Below are positions 49,147 to 61,199 of a DNA stretch of 64,000 bases, one piece after another. Each line of letters starts with the position of its first letter. Position 1 is the stretch's first letter. The notes beneath the pieces were generated by a model that saw nothing but the letters and a program-made list of their open reading frames with translations, ran no database searches and was not told the DNA's origin. Origin of the DNA: Helianthus annuus (taxonomy: Eukaryota > Streptophyta > Magnoliopsida > Asterales > Asteraceae); assembly GCF_002127325.2 (NCBI RefSeq), contig NC_035436.2, positions 105,795,591 through 105,859,590 of the forward strand. Direction: 5' to 3'. A program made the translations under genes and the position numbers.

Positions 49147-52100
49147 TTAAGTTCTGCTTGTAGAAGCAGGGTTCTCAGGAAATAAGTGGGGGTATTTCTC
49201 CTTCATTCGGTCTTCACGCTCCCAGGTGAACTCAGGACCATGTCTAGCATTCCAGCGAACTTTGACGAGCTTGACACACTACTCCGGCGGGTCTTGTTAA
49301 CTTTCCAATCCGTGACCTCGACAGGTTCTTCAACGAAGTGGAGCGTGTCATCAATATGAATTTCGTCGGTAGGAATGGCAACGTTAACTTGAGTTAGACT
49401 TCTTTTCAGATTGGATACATGAAATGTATCGTGAACATTATTCAGTTCGGCAGGTAGATCCAACTTGTATGCTACGGTCCCAATTCTTTCCAAAACCTTG
49501 AAAGGACCAATGTAGCGCGGATTCAACTTCCCACGCTTCCCAAAGCGTGCCACACCCTTCCAGGGTGATACCTTCAACAAAACCATATCCCCAACCTCAA
49601 ACTCTTGAGGTTTCCTTTTCAGATCTGCGTAGGTCTTTTGACGGTCACGAGCCGCACTAAAGCGATCTCTGATTTGCGCAATCTTATCTGTAGTTTCCTG
49701 AACTACATCGGGACCTACCAATTGTCTATCACCTGCGTCAGACCAACAGAGCGGCGACCTGCACTTGCGCCCATATAAAGCTTCGAATGGCGCGGCACCA
49801 ATACTGGTGTGGTAGCTGTTGTTGTATGAAAACTCAACCAGGGGTAAATGCTTATCCCAGCTACCGCCTAAATCCATAACACATGCTCTCAGCATGTCCT
49901 CCAACGTCTGAATCGTCCGCTCACTTTGACCGTCGGTCTGCGGGTGAAAAGCAGTGCTCATATTCAGCTTTGAGCCAAAAGCTTCCTGGAAGGATTGCCA
50001 TATTCTCGATACGAACCTCCCGTCTCTATCAGAAATAATCGAGAGGGGTACTCCATGGCGTGTAACAATCTCTCTCATGTAGATTTCAGCCAATTTGCTT
50101 GTATGATCCTTCTCGCGGATAGGTAAGAAGTGTGCTGACTTCGTTAAGCGATCCACTATCACCCAGATAGTGTCATGGCCTTTTGGCGTTCTTGGGAACT
50201 TCGTAATAAAATCCATGGAGATTTCTTCCCACTTCCACTGGGGAATTTTTGGTTGCTGTAGAAGTCCCGAAGGCTTCTGGTATTCCGCCTTAACTTTGGC
50301 GCAAGTTAAACATCTGCTCACGTAAATAGCAACATCGCCCTTCATCCTAGGCCACCAGTAATAATCTTTAAGATCCTGGTACATCTTATCCGCTCCAGGG
50401 TGGATAGAGTACCGCGACTTGTGAGCTTCATCAAAGATAATCTCTCTTAAACCACCAAACAAAGGAACCCAAATCCTTTTCTCAAAACATAACGTTCCTT
50501 CCCTGTTTGGCACCAATATCTTCTCCATCCCACGGAGATATTCTTCCTCAAGGTTTCCCTCCTTGCAAAGCTTATCTTTCAATATCTGAAACGCTTCATC
50601 CTGTTTGATTCCCCAATCAAACTTCTTATCCTTTTGCGTGAGGAGTGTCAACGGTTGAGCGATCTTTGAAAAGTTCTCGATGAACCTTCGATAATAGCCA
50701 GCCAAACCCAAGAATTGCCGGATTTCAGTTGGCGTCTTTGGCGTTTCCCAATCTTTGATCGCCTCGATCTTGGTGGGATCCACGTGGATTCCATCTCCAT
50801 TCACCACGTGCCCAAGGAATTGCACTTCTCTTAGCCAAAACTCACACTTAGAGAACTTGGCATACAACTGTTCCTTCTTTAGCAGCTCCAGAATGGCTCT
50901 AAGATGCTGCTCGTGCTCAGCCTTTGTCTTCGAATAAATCAAGATGTCGTCGATGAATACAATCACGAACTTATCCAGGTATGGCTTACAAACTCGATTC
51001 ATCAGATCCATGAACACAGCAGGTGCGTTTGTCAGACCAAACGGCATAACGAGAAACTCGTAGTGTCCATATCGAGTTCTGAAGGCTGTCTTCGGGATAC
51101 TTGCCTCCTGTATCCGTAGCTGATGGTATCCAGATCGAAGATCGATCTTTGAATAGAAACTCGAACCTTGAAGCTGGTCGAACAGATCATCGATTCTTGG
51201 CAGGGGATACCTATTCTTGATCGTCAGCTTGTTCAACTCTCTGTAGTCAATGCACATACGGAAACTACCGTCCTTCTTCTTCACAAACAAAACTGGAGCT
51301 CCCCAAGGCGAGAAGCTTGGTCGGATAAATCCCTTGTCTAACAACTCTTGAAGTTGTGTCGACAGTTCCTGCATCTCAGACGGAGCAAGTCTGTAAGGTG
51401 CCTTAGCCACAGGCGCGGCGCCTGGAACTAAGTCGATGCGAAACTCCACTTGCCTTTGAGGCGGCAAGCCAGGCAAGTCTTCTGGAAAGACTTCTGGGTA
51501 TTCCCTCACGACAGGGATGTCTTCGATCTTCGGCTCAGCAGCCTTTTTATCCACAATGTGTGCCAGAAAAGCAACACATCCTTTCTGCAAACACTTCCTT
51601 GCTTTCAGGCAGCTAATCATCCTTAACGGCGTCTCACGCTTCCCGCCATGAACAACAATGGTCTCACCATCATCGGTCGGGATACGAATAATCTTCTCGT
51701 GACAAACTATCTCCGCTTTATTACTCGATAACCAATCCATCCCTACTACCACGTCGAAGCTTCCCAACTGGACTGGTAGTAGATCGAGAGCAAACTCACG
51801 CTCTCCCAGCTCGATTATGCAACCTCGAATCACCTCGTTTGCTTCTACTAACTTCCCATTTGCTAATTCGATCGAGTACGGAATATCTAACTTACTAGCG
51901 GCTAAACCAAGCATGTTTCTAAATTCTAACGATACGAAGCTATAATCGGCACCAGTATCAAACAAAACGGATGCATAGCGTTGGTTTACAGGGAACGTAC
52001 CAGTGACAACATTGGGATCCTGGCGCGCTTCCCTGGCTTCCATGTTAAAAACTCTTCCGCGTGCCTGGTTTAATTCTGGGCAATTCCTCTTGTAATGCCC

Positions 52101-53282
52101 TTGATCTCCACAGTTGAAACATCCGGGCCTCTGCCCGTTTCCACCATTGTTTCCAGCTTGATGGTTTCCCTGGTTCCGATTCATGGCGCCTGCTTGGTTA
52201 GCATTGTTGGCACGGTTCCCATCACCTCCCTGGTTTCCTTGTGGGCGGTTCCCATTACCACCACGGTTATTCCTATTCCCAGATCCTCCCTGGCCTCCCC
52301 GACCAGCACTAGCCCAACAAAAATCCTTCGTATGACCAGTCTTCCCACATGATTCACAAACTCTTAGGCTGCAACGACCAGAGTGATGTCGTTGGCATGA
52401 GTTGCACTTGGGTTGTGCACCCATGTATCCCTTCCCTTTCTTTTTACTACCAGCTGTATCTGGCGCTGGCGCGTTCTGCTCTCCTTTCTTAACCACCATC
52501 CCGGTGCCCTGCTTGAAATTCGAAAATTTTCGCTTGTTTCCACCTGACGACTCCACGTGAGTCTCTTTCTTCTTCGGCTCGCCTTCATCAAACTTGTTCA
52601 ACCGAATTGCCTCTTCGGTGAGAGCCACACTCAAATCAATGGCTTCAGTGATTGTTGCTGGTTTGGAAGAGGTCACCATGCTGATTATTTGAGGAGGCAA
52701 TCCCCAAATGAAGCGTTCAATCCTTTTGAACTCAGGCGTAACCATGTAGGGTACCACGTGCGACAAATCGTGGAACCTCTGAACATACTAAGCTATCTTG
52801 GAACCTTCCATCTTCAGGTGCCAGAATTCGGTCTCTAACCTCTGGATTTCTGCACGAGAACAGTACTTTTTGCGCATAAGTTCTTTCAACTCAGTCCACG
52901 TCAGTGCGTAAGCCGCAGCATCGCCAAGGGTCTAGACCTGTAGATTCCACCAGGATAGGGCTCCATCCACAAATAGCCCTGAGATGTAAATGACTTGTTG
53001 ATCCAGCGCGCATTTGCTCATGCGAAGTACGGACTCGGTTTTCTCAGCCCAGCAGACGAAAGCAACAGCACCCCCTGTGCCATCGAAGTTTATGGGCTTG
53101 CAGTCCAAGAACTGTTTGTAAGTACACCCATGCGGTGGGTTGTTGTTGTTGCCCGTGTTGCTGGAGTTGCTTCCACTCATTCCTCCCTGAGAGGCAGCAT
53201 ATTGAGCAATAGCAGCAGCAATGACTTGCTGTAGTTCGTCCTGAGTAGTAGGCATTGGCTGAGGTTGTCGTCTTGGCGCCAT
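49147..53282 (-). pseudogene. Element F Gag-Pol (Tekay), with stops, RNase H deletion and frameshift
   Basis: The start ATG at 53282 gives MAPRRQPQPM, a usual Tekay Gag start. In-frame TAG codons at 52932-52934 and 52788-52790 cut the capsid region. From 52766 the frame is open to 49203. It holds knuckles (about 52320-52400 and 52085-52130), protease FDTGAD (about 51957), RT with FIDDILIYS (about 50940), and integrase HHCC and D,D,E core (50440-49900). RNase H is missing: KDKLC passes directly to KEGNLEEEY near 50571, whereas element C has about 190 residues there. A shift near 49290 moves the chromodomain-like end ([17 protein letters not shown]) to another frame that ends at TAA 49147-49149. 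Not functional. Confidence 0.88.
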
Positions 53283-53806
53283 CTTCTAAAGATGTGTACG
53301 TTGGTCAGGCCATAATAAGCATACGTATATAGTAATAGTAATACATAACATCTCATGTTATCAATATATCACACACAACATCCCATGTTATAATCATTAT
53401 ACACACAACATCCCATGTCCCAACATCCCATGTCACAAGTATTATATACACAACATCCCATGTCCCAACATCCCATGTCACAAGTATTATATACACAACA
53501 TCCCATGTCCCAACATCCCATGTCACAAAAATATAAATAAGAAATCAAGTGCATCAGATATGGTGAGAATACCGCGATTGCTACATATATCGAGACCATA
53601 AAGTGTAGTAAGTGTGTCATACAACCATCAATCAAATAGGGGCTACATCACCCCTGTACAAAACTATATCATATCAGTATCACATACATCAGGTACATCA
53701 AATAGGTATCAACAAAAGTCAGAAATCATCAAATGGTCTCCAAAAGGTTGTGCAGTCACAATCGCTGTCGTCTTACCATCGTCTACCACTATGGCACCGA
53801 TGAGCT
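53283..53806 (-). repeat. Spacer of element F with 45-bp tandem repeats
   Basis: Between Gag-Pol and the accessory ORF. About 2.8 copies of a 45-bp unit start at 53403, 53448 and 53493; each unit contains aacatcccatgt twice. Partial copies precede them from about 53345. ORFs read through this repeat are artefacts. Confidence 0.85.
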
Positions 53807-55370
53807 CTATGCGGATGGGGGTGGAGGAGGGGGAAAGTGAGTGTAGAGTAAGCGGCGTGGATGAAGCCAGTCCTCCTCCATCGCCTGCTGAGTGTGAATA
53901 ATAGAAGCGATCTGCTGCTCTAAAGTCCGAAGTCGGGCAGCAAAGTCCGGGGGTAATGATCGAAACGGCTGAAAAGGTGAAGATGTCTGGCCATGATATG
54001 GGCCTAGTGATAGCTGAGCTCTCTCGAGCTCCTAGAGTCGCTGTGTATGGGACTCATGCTGATGGACAAAGGACATCAAGACGTCCTCTATGGTATGCCC
54101 CATATGGAATGGATGATATGGATCAGTGGGTGGCATCGGAGAGGAAGATGACCAAAGCAGTGGCGTGCTGGTGGGATCGAATGGTGCTACATGAACAGGT
54201 GAAACAGAAGATGGAACAGATGTCATCTGGGGCATGAAAGGCATAGGCATCGGTATGTGCCCAAAAGGGTGGGCTGAAGAGCCCTCTCCAGGCCCCGCTG
54301 GAGGTACAAACGGTGGGATCTGAAATGAAAAATCAGTATGATGTGCATCAGTGTGATGTGGTGGAAACGGTGGAACATCCTCGTCAGCAGGTATCCAACC
54401 GTGCTGAGCCTCCTTATCGGGTGGATCCATATGCTCTGCAAATAGAGCGTGCTCAGGCTCGAGGGGTACAGGATCAAATGGAGCAACATGCTCAACTGGG
54501 TGGTCAACAGGGATATCAGCAATCAAAGGAGGATCAACAAAAGGTGGATCAATAACAGGATCATCAGCTATCAAAGGAATATCACCAACAAGTGGGTCAG
54601 CCAAAACGGGCTCAACAGGAACGTCAGCATGTACCAAGTCATGCTCATGCACAGGATCGAGAGCAGCTGCCTGCTCTGGGGCCAAGGCAGGCTCTGGGTC
54701 GTCAAAAGCCATGTCAAAATCAAACTCTGGATCAAAGGGATCAACAGGATCAATGGGATCAACAGGGTCCTCCATATGCTGGTCCATAGGAATATACTCA
54801 ATATCGCGGTCAGGATCAAATCCTGGAGGAAAAACGGGATCAGAATCCTCAATGTCGTCGTGCTCGAACACAAAGCTCGGGATGGGTGCGGCAGAAGATG
54901 CCTGATCGGGGTCCGAGTCATGTACAAAATGTTGCGTGCTCACCTCGTGAGACGGTACAGATGCCACAGACTCAAAGGAGTCTGGGACTGGCGAATGGGC
55001 GGGCGAGTCCTCAACAGGAGCACCAGCAATCATCAAAAGATCACCAGCGGGAAGAGGGGCTGCATCAGGAATCTCATCCTCGTAAGGCTCGTCCTCAAAG
55101 AGATCAATGTCGCCGTCAGCCTCGGCGTCGGGTAGCAAGTCGTATGCTGGATACGAAGCAAGGGGTATGGGAGCTGGAATCGCTACCAAGGGAAGATACT
55201 CAGCAGGATCGCCATCAATAGGCTCATAAGCACCCTCGGGTAGAGCGAAGGGCAAGGAGTCATCATCATCGGTGCTGGTGAAGTCGGAGGTATGCACCGC
55301 GTGCTCTGAAGACACAATGTCGTCCGATACTATGGGTAAAGGTCCGGTGGTATCTGAATCCCCTAAGGGT
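53807..55370 (-). pseudogene. Acidic, proline-rich accessory ORF of element F
   Basis: About 520 codons ending at TAG 53807-53809, with one in-frame TAG at 54032-54034. It is very rich in Asp, Glu and Pro, with PVDPIDPVDPFDP-like runs and repeated (V/L)ADxP words. Near the C-terminus it has DPYHPFHMGHTIEDVLMSFV, then LEQQIASI in a short coiled-coil-like tail and a poly-Pro end. No enzyme motif and no signal peptide. From memory it resembles hypothetical proteins attached to gypsy elements in Asteraceae. The natural N-terminus is lost: upstream of about 55363-55370 the frame runs into duplicated D sequence and the LTR, so an ORF that appears to start at 55543 is a chimera. Confidence 0.65.
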
Positions 55371-55487
55371 TGTCCGAGTTTTTTCTTAGGGGATGTTAAT
55401 TGGTCTGAGTTTTGCATGAAAGGGAGTGGATGACTGAGTTTTAATCCCCTAACCCTAGTCCGACTTTTAGACCCAACATTCACTTTG
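55363..55487 (+). repeat. Second copy of element D flank inside element F
   Basis: Matches 45585-45707 with one substitution and a 2-nt T-run difference, and ends in the target word cactt just before the LTR at 55488. It occupies the place where the priming site should be. Confidence 0.88.
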
Positions 55488-58400
55488 TCACACCCTGGCT
55501 TTGCGGAAGCGTGGTTAATTTTGGTGTGACTTCTTAATACCATAGCTTAATCATAACAAGCTATATGAATTAAAAATATACAAGATCATCCATTGACAAT
55601 AAAAATATTAAACATTGTCTTAACGGGTTAACACCCAACAACCATAACCTTGTCTAAACATTACAAATGCAAACTTAAAGTAAACATGGTTCAGGGACTG
55701 TGACTTGTCCAGGAAAGAGTCACAAGCCTCGAACCCTGGATGACCTCGGGCCTAATGCAGCGGAAAACAAGCCATACCGCGCCAGATCGTTAGTTTCCTG
55801 AAATACATGTAAGTTGAAAAATCAACAATAATGTTGAGCGAGTTCATGCGAAAGTGAGTATATAAACCTTTATCTTTATCAAAAACCTGGTATGTAGCAA
55901 ATAAGGAAAAAGAGATCACCAATGGTTTGCAAGGCCATTGATATGTGTGAAGTGCAAGTAGGAAGACTCAAACCTAGCGGATTTATGCGTCGGGCACTAA
56001 GTCACCCCGAGGTCCGTTCAGCTGGACCTGGGGCTGGGCTCGCTACACCCAGATAGATCTACCGCTCCTGTCCCTCGGTCCTACTATGAGGATTAATGGC
56101 CTCAAGTTTCCGCCTACCCACTCACATGATCTAAGTAACAAACCTCCTTACGCTAATCATACCATGTATAAACATATTCATAATCATTGTAACACGTATT
56201 TCACCCCCGCAGTTTAGAAAACTGAAAACAGTTAAGAGAAAAGGGGGACATGAACTCACAGTCAGTGCGTAGCTAAATCAAGCACTCCAAATGTCCGAAA
56301 GCTGTGCAACGACCTACATGTGCTAATTCTATTAGACGGATGGCCGTGCTTTAGCTTTATAGTTTAATTTTCGGGAAACAGTTAGACAACTGTTCCTTGT
56401 ACATAATTGGTAGTAAATTTCCTTCCCAAGGATGGGGGAATTAATACATGTGCGTTTATAATATTAAGTCTCACTTAATATATTTTATTTCTCATTCCAA
56501 AATATAATTATTTTTCTCAAAAATAATATATTTTCTCTTCGTATAATACTTTCCAAAATAATACGTTGACAATATCCGCATTTATGAATATTTCCGCATA
56601 AAGCGTAAGTTATGTTTTGGCGATTTAGTGGTAATAGTAATTACCGTTGTAACTTATATGTTTGTCGTGTAGGCGTTGGTATTATTTTGGGTTCGACAGA
56701 GTTTGTAAATATTATTTTTACTCTAAAAATAATATTTATATATTTTCACAAAATAATCATAAACAGTGTGGTGAAAAATATATTTATCGAATAAATATTT
56801 ATCACGTTTAGTTTTTGTGAAAATCCCACCTCCGATTATTTAATAAATAAAGTCATGGCGAAATATATTTTGAAAACATTTCAAAATAGTTTAACACTTG
56901 TAAATAATTCTAAGTGTTAGATTTTAGAAAAATTTCGCCAGAGTTTCCCCTGTAACTGGAGGTGGCCACGCTTTCAAGCGTATCATTTTCTTTTACAAAA
57001 TCACTTCAACAATTTCTTTAATCAACCAATCAAGTTCCGATACTTCAAACCAGTTTTAACACATCGATCTTGTAGACTAGTATGTAAAGTCGCGTTGTTA
57101 CATGAACTTGTAATTTTTCCGAAAGTCGTAATGTAGATCACCTTATATGTAGTGGATCTATGTATAAAATAGTTTAGTCTTGTAAAAACCCCGTTTCTAG
57201 AACAAATCATCCTTTACAACTTCCCGACAATTTTTATAAAAATTGTTATTTTGTCGAATCTTTCGTTTCACAAGTGTTTATACACTTGTAGTTTGTAAAA
57301 ATCATATTTGTTAACATGTCATCCAACTTTTATAAAACATGATTTTCTCGACACTTGGTTCTACGAATATACCACTTGTACATACGTAGATCGGCTCGTT
57401 TTAAATACTATTTTACAAGTCAAAATACCTTTACACAAGTTCATGTTTCTCGTGTGGTGGAGTTTCACCTTTTAACCCTCGTACCGATAGAAACAAGTGT
57501 ATGTCAAGATTCATGATCTTAACAAAGTCGGGTTAAACGATGATAAGAGCCACCACATCGTAGATCGGGCCTCAACAATCAACATATTCGAATACTACGA
57601 CTTTTACACGCGTTATGAGCTTTTAACCAACAATATTCAAGTTTTAGTAGTCTTTAACGATTCAAAACGCATGATTCCAACTTTTAACCGTTAAAAATCG
57701 TATTAACCACTTTAGATACGATCAAGAGCGAGTTTTAAACGTTATACCTCTAGCTCGGGGTTAGGGAAGATCTTTGGCGAAAATGGCGTGGATAAAAGCA
57801 AATGAACGAGGTCCTTCAACTTCCGCTTGCTTCGAGCTTCCTTATACGTGACCCTCGACACTTGTATATACTTGGAACTTGCATGATGGAAACCGAAATG
57901 GATGGATGGATGGATGTGAGGTGCTCTCGGCCGAGAGTGGGGAGGCAAGAGAGAGAGTAGAGTGTTGGTGTTTTGTGGTGGATTATCTCTTGTGTTTAGT
58001 CTTGTTATTTATAGACAAAATCATGATTATCGTCCAACGGTTTTACAAGTTCTCTAGATATCCACGAAATCAAATAAAATAATCAAAAGCTTGTACTTGC
58101 CTTGTCCCCTTGGTTTGGCCGATATCTTTAGGGGGGTGGGGTATCCGGTTAGATCTCAAATGTTCAGTTAATGTTTAGTTACGTTAAGTAGGTTACTTTT
58201 AGAGATTAACCCCGTTAGTTGCGTGACGCGTTATAAAGTGGGTGTTAGGGTAATCAGGGACCCTAACTGGCTCAGAAAAAGGCTAATAATATTTCTGGCA
58301 ATATTTTTATGTTCCGGGTATAGTCCGGTTGTTCGGTTGGATAGTAATCCGTTAAAGTGCTTAAGCAATCCTTTAAGCGTCGAAATTAATATTTTTAGCG

Positions 58401-58894
58401 ACACAATTTATTCTGCAAAGTGTCAGGAATATTTCCTCATATTTTGGCACTTTATTAATTAGCTAGAAGCTAGTATGTTGATAAAAGTGCTGTGTTTCGT
58501 GCTTAGAGTACGTTTTAGGCACATCCAATCTCTGTATCTTATTCCTAGAGACGCAGTTTAACAACCCTTGTATCCCTACACACACTATGGGTGTAGTAAA
58601 ATATTTCTGGCTCATTCAGGCCTTTAGAGGCAGTGTTTGCCTGATGCTGGCTATATCAGCACGTTCAATAGGTTATCCGTTCAAATGCTACTGTGCTTTT
58701 GTGCATCATGTTTGTCACTAGAGTTCAGTAAGTAAATAATGTAGTGACGGAAAAATCAAAGTATGATGCAGATATGTACAAGTATCAACAATCAAGTAGC
58801 AGCTTATCAGAAATCTCAGTTAAGCACAGTAATTAGGCAACAATTAATAGTTAATTAAGTCGTACGGATACCTGGTTTAGTGAGGGTTGTCACA
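55488..58894 (-). repeat. Right LTR of element F (flanked like a solo LTR)
   Basis: 3407 bp. TATA box TATAAATAAC on the - strand at 58004-58013. Left neighbour: D sequence ending in cactt. Right neighbour: cactt plus the D continuation. Both flanks are thus target DNA. Confidence 0.9.
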
Positions 58895-58899
58895 CACTT

Positions 58900-59055
58900 T
58901 GTCCGACCTCTAAACAAGATTAAGGAGTCCGAGTTCTTGTCTCATTGATTCTATCCGAGTTTGTGCCAATGGACTCCTGTCCGAGTTTTGAACAGGGGAA
59001 AACCCCCCCTCCCCTCACTTCTTGTCCGAGTTTTAAGGGCAAGACCCTGTCCTAT
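58900..59055 (+). repeat. Element D motif array, part 3
   Basis: TCCGA cores at 58902, 58928, 58954 and 58980, then 59025 and a variant at 59050. One 45-bp gap suggests a lost unit, at the C-rich stretch 58995-59015. Confidence 0.8.
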
Positions 59056-60230
59056 TTTATGTGATGACTAAAATTGAAGCTATAAGTTGTATGATAAAGC
59101 ATGTTGAATCTGTTAAGGAATGAATGATTAAATTGAAGTCAAACTGTGTTAAATTTGTTAAGCTTATTAACGATGTTAATATGTTAAGTATGTTAACTAT
59201 GTTAACACTGTGATGATAATTACGTTATGTGACTTAACTATAATATGATTCTGATTTAACCCTGTTATGCATGTGAACTATGCAAAGCGCATGAATCCAG
59301 TTAAGTGTGGATGATATGGTTAGATTGGGAAAGCCCTTATGTGAAACGTGGATTCTGTACGAATGTGATTAACTGACACTGATGCATGATATCGATTGTC
59401 AAACATGCTCTATGGTATAAATTGCATGTGAAACTTTACAAACTTGAACTGATTTATTATACGTGCATACAATAGGACTTGACTGATTACTTGTGAGTGC
59501 ATAACCTAGCATACCGAGCAAACCGAGGTGAGTTCACACAGCCAAGGCATGGGGTTCCCAGGGTGGGAATGGGATTGATTTATTTATTTGTACTTCTCTA
59601 GATAATGGAACGTAGTGATATGATCCTCGGGTGAGGAGGGTGATTGGTTAAGATACTGCTAGACTAGTGATGCTTATAGAACTGATCTTCGCACACACGC
59701 CAGCGTTGGCTGCGATAATATGACTGATCTTCGCACACATGCCAGGGTTGGCTGCGATAATATGACTGATCTTCGCACACATGCCAGGGTTGGCTGCGAT
59801 AATATGACTAAGCTTCGCACACATGCCTAGGAAGGCTGCGAACTATACACTGAAACTTCGCACAGGTGCCGGGTGGCCGCGATACAAACATGCCTAGAGG
59901 GCTGCGATACGAATTAATACGATACACGACTTAACGAACGAACACAAGGCTTACTATACTATTACAAATACTGAACTATAAACTGTGAACTCGCTCAACT
60001 AGTTGTTGATCCTCTGTTACATGCCTTGCAGGTCGTTAGATATATGGAGCTTGCACAGGGAGGAGCAGGTCGTTGTGGAGCATGGATCGTGGATGCCATA
60101 TTAAAACATTTAAACATTTGAACTATGATATACTGTAACATTTGTGCTTGTAATCATTATGAACAGTTCAATTATCAATAAAACAATGTTATTTTATCCC
60201 AATGATTGTTTGATTTTGTTTTACATTTTT
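59056..60230 (+). repeat. Element D LTR, downstream part, with 42-bp tandem repeats
   Basis: Four copies of a 42-bp unit start at 59681, 59723, 59765 and 59807 (actgatcttcgcacacatgcc...). Weaker copies run to about 59900. The flanks match the C LTR in reverse orientation, where the analogous unit is about 54 bp. No gene is supported. Confidence 0.75.
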
Positions 60231-61199
60231 CGTATTTTAACTTTTGTTCAATTTCAAACTCTACATCGCCTTCTGGAGAATTATACGCAAACTAGTACGT
60301 AAACGTACTCAGTTTAATGCGACAAATACTCCGGAACATCAACATATACTCAACATACCTTAAATAACCTTTACATAACTTAGAAATAAGTTTTGAAGGC
60401 TTTGGTATGGCAAAAACAAGTTAATTCGCTTACAGGGACTAAACTTGACAAACTGCGAAAGTATGCCAATTTAAACTGTAACGAACATTCCGGAACATGT
60501 CCATAAGTTAAACATACCGTAAATATCCTTTACATAGCTTAGAAATAGGCTTTGAGGGGTTTGGTATGCTAAAACAAACTTTTGGATCATTCAGGGGCTA
60601 AAAGTGTCAAAAAGTGCACAAGTTTGCACTTTCGTGCATAACTTACGTTCTGAATACATCCGGACATCCAAAAATTTATGTAAGCATCCTAGTATTATGC
60701 CTTAGTGTTTGGCATGAGAAAAATCCATTCGTCGCGCAATTTGGATCGTCTTTCGCGCTTATGCGCATTCCGTCGTAATTAACCGAACATCGTGACCGTA
60801 CGGCCAAACGAACCGACATCCGACATATTTTTGAGCACATTTTCAGTTCCCTATACTTTAACATCATTTTAGAGCTTTGAAATGGAGTTAACGGGACTTA
60901 AACGTGCCAAAAACGCATCAAATACCAAGTTTTGGTGCTGCAGGGACTAAAATGGTAAATCTGCCAAACTAGGGGCTTACGGACCGTAAGCCAAAGCCCA
61001 TACGGTCCGTAAGGGGTCCCCAGTACAGCAGAACCCACATTTAATGCTGATTGGCTCTTCAAATCGCGAAAGGTCCGATTGCCTTTTCACCCAATGAAAG
61101 GCCAAGGGCCATATTCAGTGAATCTAGTTAGGTAACACATGTACGCACAAGATCGTGGCACGATATTCGATAAAACGATCCTAACGGTTCCACTTTTCC

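Larger units (their letters stand above)
45703..58899 (-). mobile_element. Element F: decayed Tekay gypsy element (45708-58894), TSD cactt
   Basis: LTRs 45708-49111 (3404 bp) and 55488-58894 (3407 bp); cactt at 45703-45707 and 58895-58899. Purine tract AACGGGGGGAGAA next to the left LTR (49112-49124, - strand). Between the LTRs are Gag-Pol (49147-53282) and an acidic accessory ORF (53807 to about 55370), both on the - strand and both broken. The priming site expected before 55488 is absent; a copy of flanking D sequence stands there. The LTRs differ at fifteen or more positions by eye, so F is older than B and C. Confidence 0.85.
25511..60230 (+). mobile_element. Element D: Tekay-type LTR (solo or truncated), host of insertions B and F
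   Basis: It starts TGTGACAACTCGAATTTCC, aligning with the LTR start of element C read on its own strand (TGTGACAACTCGAGTTTC). Its surviving parts are 25511-26558, 45536-45707 and 58900 to about 60230, about 2.55 kb in all. The far part (59460-60080) is clearly homologous to the C LTR in the opposite orientation (conserved words around ggttcccagggtgggaatggg). The last part of the LTR seems missing; near 60230 the sequence passes into element E. No internal region, priming site or second LTR is seen. It lies inside the A right LTR; the candidate left target word actat has no visible partner. Confidence 0.7.

Noticed and set aside
53369..53635. Cys-rich repeat ORF (CDMGCWDMGCC units) on the - strand
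   Set aside because: It is only a reading of the 45-bp tandem repeat in the element F spacer.
54449..55135. Long + strand ORFs opposite the acidic accessory ORF
   Set aside because: They are antisense shadows of the Asp/Pro-rich coding strand.
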